From positions 19,066,371 to 19,130,370 of the forward strand of contig NC_068976.1 in NCBI RefSeq assembly GCF_016808095.1: a DNA stretch of 64,000 nucleotides, read 5' to 3'. Made by a program: the position numbers and the translations under genes. Origin of the DNA: Vigna angularis. Its lineage: Eukaryota; Streptophyta; Magnoliopsida; Fabales; Fabaceae. The first letter of the stretch is position 1. Every line of letters begins with the position of its first letter. Below, piece after piece: positions 47,887-60,364 of this stretch. The notes under the pieces were generated by a model, which was given only the letters and a program-made list of their open reading frames with translations, was not told the origin of the DNA and made no database searches.

Positions 47887-50198
47887 CTACATCTCCAATC
47901 CTTGCTTGCAAAGAGGACAACATGATGTAATTTTTAGCCATTGATCCACACATTTTAGATGGAACACATGGGAACAGGGCAATTGTCTAACTTCCTCTTT
48001 GTCTTTATACTTGGTTAAGCAGATACAACATTCCTGTAAGCACATCAGAACACAAACAAATCTGTCAGTTCAGTTGATTTGGAAATATGACAGATCTTGA
48101 AATAAATGGAACTTAAAAGCATATATCCAAACTGAGGATAACAATTATATGCTACTACTATCAGGAACGGCTCAAGGATTTTGAAGGCCTAAATCAAACT
48201 CAAGAATGAAACTTTTTACTACTTTTTTTTCTTCGTGTTTTTAGACCTAATCTTGAACCTTTTGGGTCTATGGAAGAGGAGGTTCGCCGGATAGACACAA
48301 TATCAATGAGATTTAAGCTCAATCACATAAGAGATTGATATCATTCTGTATCCAAAATCTTAAGACAATGAGTTAATGGATCTTCAACTTTATATTATGC
48401 TCTATTTTCTTATTTCTATCAAATGTCGGACTTAGACTTAAAATCTAACGTAGAACTTAAACTTACACTTAAAATCCTAACAGAGCCGACCTCTCTACTA
48501 CTCACACAATCGGTGGCTAGCCATTGAAGTGCATAACTTGGTTTTAATTTATAAGAAAAGTTAAACTTTTTCTCTAAAATTGTTTATAGAAAAGAATAAT
48601 TTATATGTAATAGTGGTATTACTTACTTGGTCTTCATCAATCAGTTTTTCACTCCCATCAGAGTCATTTCCAAGCTCTAACTTTGCACGACCTTCTTTAT
48701 GTCTCCAGCTTGGAAGCTGTGAAATTTGATCATCAGAAGCTCCTTTATCAAAAGAGGCTATATTCATGTTGTAGCCAAGGAGGGTGCTGATGAGAGGCAC
48801 AAAACAGCACAGCAGCAGAAACAGTAGAAAAGGGAAAGAGTAGCACACTGCATTCCAAGCAAGAAGAGTGATGCAGAGCACATGCAGTTTTGGAGCTTGT
48901 TGAAAAGATCCAAAACGTGAGTCAAAAACCCAAACATTTCCCATCACAAACCATATGGCAAAGAAAAGCTCCAGCGAAGTCCGACATCTGTTCATCAAGT
49001 GTGACATCCTGTACACACTGACCAATACAGTGCAAAGTAAATTAAAATTACAGTTTCAAATTTCAACCATGAAAAAGTTGCATGGCTCCAACTAAACTAC
49101 CAAGAACTTGCTGTCTGATTAAATTTTAGTAAATGACTTTGCAATACAAATAGCTTTTACAACTTTTTTGGCTACTATTTGGTACTGTTAATCAATAGAT
49201 ATGCTTTTTCATCAGCCAGAATTTATATTTTGATAGAAAAAAGTTGGTAACATGGTAACACTTGTATATTAGTTTTGTTTTTTTCATTTTTCATTTGATT
49301 TATATCCTTAATCAGATAGAAAAGAATGAAATAAGCAAAAGATTATGATCTGTCAAAAGCAAATGCCACGAACTGATCATAGTGAGAAAGGTATGTTGGG
49401 GTATTGGATTCTTCCAATCTCTTTTTAAAGGGATAAACTAAAATTACTGTTACTTGAAACATGGTATTTTCCTATTTTCAACAACCCTATACATGTGTCA
49501 AAATATCAAAGTTCATAGCCAACTCAAAGAGAGCAACTTTTCTTTTTATCAAACAGTAATTTTTCAAACAACAGAACGATGGTATCAAACTTTTCTAGCC
49601 AATTTTAAAGCATACTCATGGCATTAGTTCACTGCAATATAGTCAATAAATACAATTACCCATGATCAGTAACAATAAAATTGACAGAAAAAAGTTGAAG
49701 AAGGTTGAATTGCACAGCATACCTGGTTTCTTCATGGTTTCTCTGCTGTTCTATATCAGAAAGGCCTTGCGTGAGATAAGTTTGACGATAGCGCCCGTAA
49801 AGTAGCAGCAGATTAAGAACAACACCAATATCATAACCAGAAATCCAAATCCTCATAGGCCAAATAGGTCTCTCCCTCTTGGAAATGGCCAAGGTGAATG
49901 TTGTAATAGTTATTTGAACAACCAAGGCAATAAACTCCAGCATCATCCAAGTGCTAGAATTGAAAGGGTTGGAGCCAAGATTGGACCTTGATCCATTTTG
50001 GTAATGAAAAACTCTTCTCAAAAAGGTAAACCATCTTGCTCTAGATATTCTCATGGCCACCCGAACCAAGAAGGAAGGAGGGGTGACACGTGGAGGCCTA
50101 TTTCGAGCACTAGCAATTCTGTCTTCTGTGACAGAATTTGAAGAAAATGGAACCATGCTAAAGTCTTGTTGTTGATGAAGGAAGCACCTAGAATTCAT
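47887..50198 (-). CDS. Multi-pass membrane RING-H2 E3 ubiquitin ligase (At1g12760/At4g11680-like)
   Basis: Exons 49723-50198, 48627-49008 and 47887-48033 give 334 aa. Residues 1-60 are Ser/Arg-rich and cytosolic-looking. Four or five hydrophobic segments follow (around LEFIALVVQITITTFTLAI, GVVLNLLLLY, LELFFAIWFVMGNVWVF, VCYSFPFLLFLLLCCFVPLI). The last exon encodes the RING: C288-x2-C291, C306-x-H308-x2-H311-x2-C314, C325-x2-C328, a C3H2C3 RING-H2, with Pro after C325, so all zinc ligands are present. Such proteins recruit E2 enzymes at endomembranes; the substrate is unknown. An alternative intron-1 acceptor 9 nt upstream would add three residues (SVY). A second Met at residue 15 is a possible start. 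Intron 2 contains a dispersed repeat copy. Confidence 0.92.
48290..48420 (-). repeat. Dispersed ~150-bp repeat, copy 4 (inverted), inside RING gene intron 2
   Basis: Reverse complement carries AATAGAGCATAATATAAAG, CATTAACTCATTGTCTTAAG, GAATGATATCAATCTC and AAATCTCATTGATATTGTGT. It is preceded on the plus strand by GGGTCTATGGAAGAGGAGGT, a phrase also found beside copy 5. Confidence 0.65.
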
Positions 50199-53038
50199 TG
50201 AAAAAATGTCTTCTTTTGCCCCGTTTGTGCAGAGAATTTGTCCAAGGCGTGTAGCAGAGAGAGATCAAATAATTGACTCCAACATCAATATTTCTTAAAA
50301 GCACAGCTTTGCATCAAAAGAACTTGAAATTGAAGCACCCCAATAGCCAACTTTGAAGAATAGAATTAGTACCTTGATCATTGGAAGATCTTTTCTGGGT
50401 CTGCACAAACTCTTAGCAACAGAATCAAACCAATCTTCAGCTGCATGATCCTTTCAGTAACCACATACTATATAAGAAAAACATGAAATAGGAGATGTAG
50501 CTGATGAAGTGTTTACAGAAGATGATGAAGGGAAGATTGGTGTGAAGGATTTGTCAAGAAGGTGAGGTTGTGTTTCAGAGGGTGACCAAGAATCAAACTG
50601 CTGAGGTTTGCTTTGATTCAAAGGGAATCACAAGGTTTGGAGGGAAGTTAACCGTTGGCCAACTTCCTCTAGGCTTTATTTTATATGAAGACAACCTCAC
50701 AAAACAATTGCACTCCAATTTCTCCTCTTTCTTCTTTCCTTCTAACCTTACTTTTTGTTTTAGTTTTGATGGCACAACCTGAAACAAATATATCTTAGTT
50801 CCTTAAGAACATCAAATTTGTTTTTTTTTCCTTAGTTTTATATATTAATTTTAAATTAGATAAACCCGACAAAGATTCATTTATCGCGACGTTTTTTTAT
50901 CAGTTGATAGAGTTAATGTGATAAACTTGAACCATTAAATAACTAACTGCACTTCACCGTAAAGTTTTCAAGAACTGTAATAAGAGAGTGATGAAGGAAT
51001 TATCGTATCATAAGTTTTTCGGTGGAGTAGAAATGTTATCGGCAGAAAACACTGTAACGTTAAAGTCAAAGTCAGTATTATTTAAAATACATAGTAAAAG
51101 TAATAAATTATTTTTATATTAAATCTGTATTGATAGATTTTGAATTTATGATTAAATTACGAGAAACAATAATAATTTTATTTAAAATTGTTATAATTAT
51201 TTTTAGTACTATTTCTATTTTGTCTATAATTTGACTGACCGATTCATCGACCGTTTTATATGAGATTAAAATTTGTTAATCTCTCTATGACAGGATGGTC
51301 TAGAATAAGAAATTGGATAATATAAATTCAATTTTGATAATAATTATAAATATTTAGCATTATATTCCAAATTTATAGGGTTAAAAGTTAAATATATGAA
51401 AGCTATACAGTTTAATTATGAAAAGTAAATATGAAAGAGAAAACATTGTTGATATCAAACTTTATCCTATAAAAATCATTAGTCAAACTCTGTTATTATG
51501 ATTCATTGAGTAATTCAACATCAAATACTTCTCAACTTTCATGAATGTCTCTTCTCGAAGTTATTACTCTATGCAGTTTTTGTCTTTGTTTCTCTACTGA
51601 TATACATGGCTATTTTAATAGAGAAACTTAATTTTTAAGTTACAATTTCACATCAGGTGAGAAAATTTTTCACCCAACAAAATTGTGATATTGGTTGAAC
51701 TAATATTAAAAATAAATAAAATTAAACATATTGAGAATCTACCTTCACAACCTTTTCATAATTAATCGGGATTTGTTAAGCGAATTTGGATTTGCTGAAC
51801 ATATTATCTTCTCCGGAAATCATGTATTTATGTCTTCTTGGTTTGCTTAGCAAAACTAAATTTCTTTAATAAATTCTCTGCTCCTATTTTTTTTGTATCT
51901 CTTCATTTGTCAAGTGAAATTGGTTTCACTCACCACCTTTATATTTTGGCTTTGAAATCTTAGATGTGTTAAATATGTATATACACTAAAATTAAAATAA
52001 AAATAAAGATAATTTTAATTTTATAAGTTAATTTTGTGAAGATAAATTATACTTAAACCTACTTTTTAATATGGTATTTGAACAAAGAAAATTTTAGCAA
52101 AGTATCATTAAATTATACTCATAAATGAAGTGTTTCGACCTCAAGTTTATTAACATACATTTGTTACAATTTTGTCCACATAAAGTGTTTTGTAGGATTA
52201 AGAAGTTGTGTCTCATAAACAATTTTAGTGTTGTGACTTTAAATTCATTAAAATAACATCATAAAATTACATTAAAAATATTATTTGCTTTAAAATCCAA
52301 AATTTCTCTACAATTTTATCTTTAAAAAATATTTTAAATAATTAAAAAACATATATATTTAAATTAATCTTAAAATATCGATATCTAAAAAGTGTGACTA
52401 TTTACATAAATCTACAAGTAAAACATTCATTTAACCGAAAAAAAAATTGAAACTTTAAGAACAAACAGTGAGAAGAATGTATTTCTACACCGATTCTCAT
52501 AAAATTAAGTAATAAAAAAAAAACTAACAAGAAACGCAAAGATTTTTCCTTTTTTGGGAGTGAAAAGAAAATGAAGTGTATCTATATTTGAATGAAAGTG
52601 GATAAGATTTGTTTATATTTTAATGGCAACAAAATTGCAATGTGTAATGATAAAAGTGATTTAAATTGTGGCGGGTACAGTTGATATTTTTGTATTATGT
52701 GGTAAACGGTTGGCCACCTAATCCCACCAACAGTTTCTGTCACATTGGAGTAGTGTGGCCACCTCCTCTCTTCCAACAATAATAATTCCTATGTTTTATT
52801 CATCAATATCTTCGTCTTCTCTTAATCACACAACCAAAATATTGTCGACACCAATTTTCAGTTAGGCCTAATTTTGTATTTGGCTACAATTAATCAAAAT
52901 CAAACGTCCAAAAGCCTTAATTTGAGGCCAAAATATTGACTGCTAAAGGTCAAATTCACGCGTTTGAATTCATCAAAAATTGTACAAATTTCAAATATTT
53001 ATATTGTTGAAAGTAATTAACCGTTATATTCGTATGAG

Positions 53039-53140
53039 TCGATTATCAAGACAAATCATCAGTTCTGATAATACTGTTGGGTCTATGAAAGAAAATGTGT
53101 CGATTATCAAGACAAATCATAATACTATTGGGTCTATGAA
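53039..53140. repeat. 60-bp tandem duplication
   Basis: TCGATTATCAAGACAAATCA at 53039 recurs at 53099, both followed by TTGGGTCTATGAAAGAAAA. Lies directly beside dispersed repeat copy 5. Confidence 0.8.
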
Positions 53141-53159
53141 AGAAAAGGTGCATCAGAAA

Positions 53160-53300
53160 GACACAATAACAATAAACTTTAAGTTCAATCATATAAGAAA
53201 TTGACACCAATTTCTATCTAAAATTTTAAAATAATGAGTTAATAAATCTTTCATTTTTATATATAATGTATTATTTTTTCATTTCTATCCAATATGGGAC
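53160..53300 (-). repeat. Dispersed ~150-bp repeat, copy 5 (inverted)
   Basis: Reverse complement carries ATACATTATATATAAAAATG, GATTTATTAACTCATTATTT, AAATTGGTGTCAATTTC and TTATTGTTATTGTGTC in the family order. Confidence 0.6.
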
Positions 53301-55120
53301 TTAGACTTATATTTAGATTTTCAATAGAATTATGATTAGAGTCCAGTAAGAGGTGAGTTAGACTTAAAATCGTTCCATTTTTTATTTTGAAGAAAAAAGA
53401 GTTCCATAAAGTTTAAAATTATCATAATTTATATTAAGAGCTTCACCCCTTGCTAATAAATGCTGACCCCTTGCTAATAAATGCTGAAGAGAAGTGAGAT
53501 AAGGAAAAACTAAAATTCTCCTTCCAGATTTTTTGATGTTGTTTTTTTCAAAGTATATTAATTGATTTTAGTGTTTGAAAATATATATCTTTATAATATA
53601 AAGAAAATAATATATTTTAATGACATTGGAGATAAAACACGTGAGATTGAGCTTATGAAATGTGGTGTGATTTACGAGTAAAGCACGTCGGTTAAGCTGG
53701 TTTTGACGTATTGGAATAAAATTTGACCCCATTTGGGCGGTGAGACATGCAACGTGTTAATATTGACGTATCTCGCAAAGGAAAGCTATCACAATCACTT
53801 TCAAAAAATGGATAATAAATGAGAACAACTCAACTTCAACCCCAAACACTGTCTTCTTAACACGAGTACACGGACAAAATAATATAAAAGCAAAAAACGA
53901 AGCAAAAGGTCGATTACGTTAATCAGAAAAGTATGCAAAAGCTAACTCATATTCTCAATTTACATCATCGACCAATTAAAAGTTGAATTGTAAATAAATT
54001 AAATTCGACTATTTTAATCGGAGTTTATTTGCATTTTACAATCTATCAACTATTGTTGGCATAAATTCAAATATTCAATATAAAATTCTTGAATGCGACT
54101 TTGGTTAGGTTTCTTATGTTAGATTTGTTGGCGCATACAAATATTGAATATTAATTGAAAAAAAGTCACCTTCATTGGCAAGTGCATCATCCTCAACCGA
54201 AAAAAACAAAAAATTTATAATTATTTGCTGCTACCGACTTTACCCATTATATATATTTTGCGTGTGTGATTTATTATAATTGAACTTCTTTTTCAAAAAT
54301 CATATTCATTCAAGTCAATAATCAACTAATTACAATAACTGCATAGTACTACAAATACACTATTATTTTTTTCATATTTCCATTTAATAATAGAGATATA
54401 ATGTACCATCAGTCAATTACATATCGAACGGTTAGTCATAATTTGGATCATCTAAAGAATTATCAATGAACTTGGTCGGTTACCAAACATATCAATATAA
54501 TTATCTTAAATTTAATGTTGATCAATTAAGAGTAAAGTATAATTACCTACTATTGGACTGTAATTAGATGGATATTAATCAAAAGTTCATCCAAAACTTA
54601 TAAATAGAAGTTTAAGGTAAGGAAATAGGTTACATGCATTTACTGATGCATTAATTGTTAATGGTAAAACATTAAGCTGACTTTGACATAGGAGTGTTTT
54701 TTGCATGTATTTTTCGAACCGTTCGATAAAATACTTAGACTTCTTGACAACATTCAAACTTTGGACGACACAACATAATCAAAACCGTTGACCCCGACTC
54801 CAACCTCGAACAAAAGATATAATTAGTAATCATCAATTATATTGTCAAGTCTTGAATTTAACATATTAATCTATTGATCCATTAGTTGAGTTATTTTTTG
54901 TTGTCTTGGATTCATATCTTTATTCGAACCATTGGTCAAGGAATAGATCAATTTGTAAGATTGAATGTTGAAAGTTTCGTATTAACTAAAGATAATATCA
55001 ATTTATAATATTAAAACCAAACACAAATCTCATTTTATAAATATTTTTTTAAAATTGAGTTTGATATAAAATTCACTTAACATTGAAAAAAAATCTAATT
55101 TTAGCGCACACAAAAATATT

Positions 55121-55317
55121 CATATTCTTGTCCAGAGATACATTACATGGTTGATAACAAATGCTATATGAATGTGCATGAATGACATTAACAAGAGGAA
55201 GACCTCAAAAACATTGCTTCATATTCTTGTCCAGAGATACATTACATGGTTGATAACAAATGCTATATGAATGTGCATGAATGACATTAACAAGAGGAAG
55301 ACCTCAAAAACATTGCT
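55121..55317. repeat. 99-bp perfect tandem duplication
   Basis: Unit 55121-55219 beginning CATATTCTTGTCCAGAGATA is repeated immediately at 55220-55317 with no difference that I can see. The perfect identity suggests a recent event. Confidence 0.95.
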
Positions 55318-55718
55318 GCATAGTCCATTTTTCAGAAGAAATATGAATTCATGTAATGATAAAAAGAAGCTATGGTTTTGACAAGAAACTTGCTCGCTTG
55401 TTCAGGAGATAACAAAAGAATTCAGAAATAACTTCAACAAGAAATTTCTGCACAATACATCAAATAAGAGAACAAAAAGGGGTTCAGATTTTTGTTCTCA
55501 AAGTAACTCAGATTTTGTGTTTCACATAACGTGTGTGAAAGTCAATTGCTACGTTTGCTATAGTGAATTGTAAACTACTCAAAGAAAAAGCAGTGGTTTG
55601 TATTGCAATCTTGGCCATTATACAAAATTTAACCTTTTTATGCATGATTACTTAAAATTATGTGATAGACCATAAAAAGTTTCAATTTTTATTTCAAAAT
55701 TAAAAGAAACATAACTAT

Positions 55719-56125
55719 TGTTATGTAGGTTTAATATACACGTAAGATATTGTCCGCTTTGGGCCAAGCCCTCACAAATTTGCTTTTGGTACCGCTCCAA
55801 AAAGCCTCTTACTAAGAAATGTATCTTATGTGTATATAAACCCATGTGTATTTCATATTTTATCCGATGTGTGACTTTGTTTGTACCCAACATCCTCCCT
55901 TCAAACAAAGGGTTATGGTTCTTTTACCTCCCATATGGCGGAAGGTTTTTTTTTTTTTTTTTCCAGTCGTCAGACCTGAACCTGGTTCTGATACCAGATG
56001 TTGTGTAGGTTTAATATACACGCATATCCATATGTCACCCCACTAGTAAGATATTGTCTGCTTTTGGCTAAGCCCTCATAGATTTGTTTTTGGTACCGTT
56101 TCAAAAGGCCTCTTACTGAGGGACA
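55719..56125 (-). mobile_element. TRIM-like miniature LTR retroelement, one LTR truncated
   Basis: Read on the minus strand. The 3' LTR is 55719-55892 (174 bp), starting TGTTGGGTAC and ending CCTACATAACA. Just before it is a polypurine tract GAAGGGAGGA (plus strand 55893-55902). The other LTR begins at 55999 on the plus strand (TGTTGTGTAGG) and matches for about 120 bp to near 56125, with a 24-bp insertion near 56022, then similarity stops. Next to it, at 55985-55996, the minus strand reads TGGTATCAGAAC, a good primer-binding site for initiator tRNA-Met. Only 106 bp separate the LTRs and nothing is coded, as expected for a TRIM. No target duplication was found because one end is lost. Confidence 0.75.
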
Positions 56126-57047
56126 AATATAACATTTAAAAATTGTATAGGACAAAGAGATAAATACGAATTCCCCTAAAATTATTCATTAGAGGTACAA
56201 CAAAGTCAAGTACTGTTTAGTGTCATTTGAGTTAGTGAAACTCTTTTGACTAAAATGTATGAAAACCAACTCTCTTTATATAAGAAAAAACTCAGAAATG
56301 ATTATTCTATATACTTTGTTAACCTGTGCACATATTTTCTCAGCTCCATTGAAAAAAGTAAGACCTTATGGCTGATAGTGACATTAGACTTTAATTCTCA
56401 GTATATCCAAAAATCTCAGAAACTGAAAAGAGGTTATTAATTAATGTTTAGATCAATATAGAGCTGACACTTGTAATCAAATCTAATAATAGTATTTTTT
56501 TTTTAATTGGCTCAATTTTTAATGCTATGAACATGCAATGAGAGAGCATGTGGATTCAGAATCAGTAACACGTTCTGCCTCCATTTTCTTTTTCTGTTCT
56601 TCAAAACCCACTTCAGTAGAGTGAGTTTTCTCTTTGGAGGAAAAATAACAATAACCAAAAGCCATCACAATGGCTAAATCAAAAGAAAATTGCAGAAAAT
56701 TTGTACAGAAGAAACTTCTGTGGTTTTTTTTTCTTCTTTATTTCACATTTCTCCTTGGTATAAAGAATCTGAAAAATTCTTTCAGAGATACAACACAGAA
56801 CTATTACAACCATTGAGCACTGTCACCAAGTGAAAATCTTTGACCCCTAAATGAAGGAAAAAAAAGAGGAAAACAAAGTCCTATCTGGTCAATTACAATA
56901 ATGAAATGATATAGATAAAAGAATAATTACAAACAAATGACGAGCTTAGACACAAGCTCCACTGCTAGAATGGCATAGAACAACAAACAATGTACTAGCA
57001 GCCATCTCCAACTGCAAATATATACAGTCACAGAAACAAATATATTC

Positions 57048-59405
57048 CTAATTTTCCTTCTGCTTCACCTTGTCATCACGCTCCCCCAAGACAAATTCAG
57101 CATATAAATCCTTCAGAGCAATCATGACTGTAGTTATTAATGGCCCCATAATAGCCCCCTGCAGACCAACAAATTCCTTCAGCTATGCTATGGAATACAG
57201 TAGAAGTTGAAGCAGACACAAGATACTACACATATTCATTGAATCCCACATGTTCACACGCACAATTTACAAAGGAAGACTACAACATCAAATCAAGGTA
57301 TGCAAGTAAACCAGTCTAAATTTTAGAACAAGCATAGGTTGGAACTTCATGTAATCACTTAATCTGAACAATGAAAATGCATGTGAGATTATTAGTTCAA
57401 AACATATGTAGTCTATGAACTATAGGGTAAAGTGTTTATATATACTGTCATTCTACCACTATTGTCATTGCCATTTATGATAAGTTTATCCACTTTTATC
57501 ATCACTATCTTAACAGAAGTATTATTATGATTTCTGATTGATTACATGAACAATGCAGAGAAACTATACCGTATAGAAAGAGATTAGAACATCAAACGAT
57601 GGAGAGTAAACATTTACCTCTACAGCAGATGGAAACAAAGCAATTCCCCCAATGATGCTCATTCCAGTAAGATAAACACTTTGTCCGGGCACATCTTCCA
57701 GAATCTCAGTTGCCCCATAATCCATGAGGAAAAGGTGAGCAACAGACAAGAAAATGGCCACTATGTATCTTCCTTCTAGCACCAGCTGTAGTGCTGCTGG
57801 AATTGTTGCAAGCCAAGACGGTAATATCGGAATCAAAGGGCTAATAAAGGCAAGCACAGTTGACATATACAAGAAATGTATTCTGTATAGCCTAAACAAA
57901 AGCCAAGTCAGGCATCCTTGGAAGAATGCAATCTCAGGAGTGGCCAAAAGGACTCCTGAAATTGCCCTATTCAACACTTCAACGCATCTTACCTTAGCCG
58001 AGTTTGAAATTGGAAACATGTGCATCATTTGTTCTGTTACCCCACCCGACTCTGATGTTATGAGGTAATACAAAACCCAGAAAAAAACCATCGTCTGAGA
58101 CACAAAATTGAATACCTCCGCAGCACCAGAGACTATGGAATTCAAAATGGAAAGCACAAACTTTGCACCGCTTCCAAGCACACTTGTACCACTAGCCAAA
58201 ACACGTTGACCAACATCCATCCCTTTAACTGCATACCCTTTTGCCCTCTCAACCAAATCTTCCCTAGTGATTATAAGCTCTCGGAAAAGGGTGTTGACTT
58301 CTGCATAAATTCCCCCCCACTCCCTTTTCCTAACCATACCCTTCAAATTCAAGATCCTTTCAGCGAGCGGTGAAACCACCACTAATGAATCCATTGAAGG
58401 CTGAGAAGAGTTAGCACTAGCAGGAGCAGTTATCACAAACTGCTTAACAACAGTCACAAATTCAGTCATATTGTACTGCGCTGCCAATCCATCAATCTGA
58501 TCAGAAACCGTCTCATAAAACTGAGTAGAGTACTTATCCACCATTCCAGCAATATCATTGTCCTCAATCCACTTCTTCACACCGATTCTCTCAGCATAGT
58601 TGTTCTCTTCCACTCTCAATTTCAGCGAAATCACTGCCTCCTTCCCTTCACCGCCAATCTTATAAGAGAAGAAAATTACCCCTGTCAAGAACCCGACAAT
58701 CATGCCGACAATCAACCCAACAGCCACCACGGTTTTCAACCTCCTCAATATAACTCTGGTGAAAGACGCACCAAAGGGAGAGAAACTGAAAGCCACATTC
58801 TTGGAACTGAAAACGAAGCCTAATCCGAGAAGTGACAACGACCCAACAGCACCGAGCCTCTCATAAGCAAAAACAAAGACCCCAAAAGAAAAGAGCAGAC
58901 GAAGCAAAGTGGAAAACGCACTAAGCTTCTTTGACTCCTCGTTCTGGGGCTTTGGTTTCCGGAGAAGGATTGTGAGAGAAGTTTGGCGAATCTCAGCGAG
59001 GGTTGTAAGGAAGAGCGAGAAAACGGTGAGCGGAAGAGCGAGGAGAGTGTGGAGGAGGCCTAGTTTGAGAGGGTGAGACCAAAAGGAAACGATGGCTTGG
59101 TGAATGAGTCTGAGAGGAATGGAGCATAGGATGGCCCATTGAAGGGGTTTGAGGTACTGTTGCAGGAGTTTGTAGAGAGAGAAGAGGATGAGAATGGCGA
59201 AGGCGAGGCCGGCGTGGGCCATGGCTATGTAAAGGGCGAGTCGCGCCTGAGAGTCGCCTGAGGGGTTGACTTTTTGGTCCGCATTCGGCGGCGGCGGCGG
59301 CGCAGGATCCGAGGAGGGCTTTCGAAGGGAAGCGGATCGGAACATGTCGTACCACGGCGGGGTGGCCGTGGCAGAGTTAGGATCAGAATAAGGGACAAGG
59401 TCCAT
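57048..59405 (-). CDS. TMEM245 / AI-2E-transporter-like multi-pass membrane protein (At5g55960-like)
   Basis: Two exons, 57618-59405 and 57048-57158, phase 0, 632 aa. The N-terminal 65 residues are soluble and Pro-rich with an eight-residue Pro-rich run (APPPPPPN). Several membrane segments follow (for example around 70-95 and 105-150, a Gly-rich [18 protein letters not shown]), then a long hydrophilic loop of about 200 residues ([19 protein letters not shown] and on). The C-terminal half carries the UPF0118/AI-2E-like core: [42 protein letters not shown] and [11 protein letters not shown]. Plants have usually one such gene; transport substrate unknown. The ATG at 59405 (MDLVPYSDP) was preferred over one at 59432 because family members begin M-x-LVPY. 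Confidence 0.9.
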
Positions 59406-60364
59406 CAAGAGAGCGCGACAGAACAAAAACACAAATGCAAATCAATAGACAGATATAGTTTGTGAAAATTAACGAATGAATGAATACATATGTGTTGTCT
59501 TGTGTCTGTTTTCAATGGCTAAGAAAAGAAAGATAGATACATGGTTTGATTTTCTAAGGTTGTTTTTTGTGGTAAAAATGGTAAAGACTGCAGCTTTTTA
59601 AACTGACAAAGGAAGCAGAGTGAAGTGAAAAGTTTGCAAAAAGGAATTGCTACTTGGCTTCATGTGACTGTCTCTTTTGTTGTGTTGTTCCCCTTTTCCA
59701 CAAGTCATTCCAATCTTTATGCTTCATCATAACTATATCATTAGCATTAATTAAGTAATCATAAATACTTTCATTTGAGATTAAATTAATGAATATAATT
59801 TATCAACAAGTGATTGGTTAACTCAGTATTTTTTTAAGTCAAAATTTAAGTTTAAGTCTCTCAGATAAAGTGTTTATCTCATAAGATTTTTGTAATAGAA
59901 TTCCTTCCGGTATCAGATTGAAACTACCTGAAAATTAACACCTTGATACTAAGAATTCCGTCGTAGAAAACTTCATAAGATTAAAGACTCAATTTTGAAT
60001 TAAGTTTAATGATCATCCTATCCCCAACAACATCCATAAATGTAAGATACCAACATAATAAAAGTACACGAAAGCAAAATATAGTCAGATTCGTTTGATT
60101 CAAGTTTTTTACTCCAAACACAATCTAACTCAATCCAAGCACCCTGGTAGAGAAGAAGTGATGAAACATTATATTCAATGAGAGAAGAACCAACCATATT
60201 ATTTTCAGTTGAAGATCAAAGTAAGTAATACATAACTGAGTTGTGAAATTAGTTGGTAATTTTGTAGAGCATGAATACAGTGTTTATCATTGTTTTTCTT
60301 GGACTGTTTTGTGAAATGTAGATGCTTAGGAAGAAGAGAGAAGAGAAGTTGATTTGATGAAAGA
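59406..60364. other. Spacer between TMEM245-like and ABCG26-like genes
   Basis: Promoter/5' UTR of the TMEM245-like gene (59406-59640), then AT-rich DNA and the ABCG26-like 3' UTR. Nothing else supported. Confidence 0.6.

Larger units (their letters stand above)
50199..57047. other. Long spacer with repeats between RING and TMEM245-like genes
   Basis: No gene in 6.8 kb. 50199-50500 is the RING gene 5' region. The ORF at 50570-50782 has no recognisable domain. Distinct elements (dispersed repeat, 60-bp and 99-bp tandem duplications, TRIM-like element) are listed separately. 56500-57047 is transcribed-looking 3' flank of the next gene. Confidence 0.55.

Noticed and set aside
50570..50782. 70-aa ORF upstream of the RING gene
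   Set aside because: No family match; lies in the divergent 5' region and ends in low-complexity phenylalanine-rich sequence.
55985..55996. Possible tRNA-Met gene fragment (TGGTATCAGA)
   Set aside because: Only the 12 nt complementary to the tRNA 3' end are present, with no cloverleaf; placed next to an LTR it is a primer-binding site.
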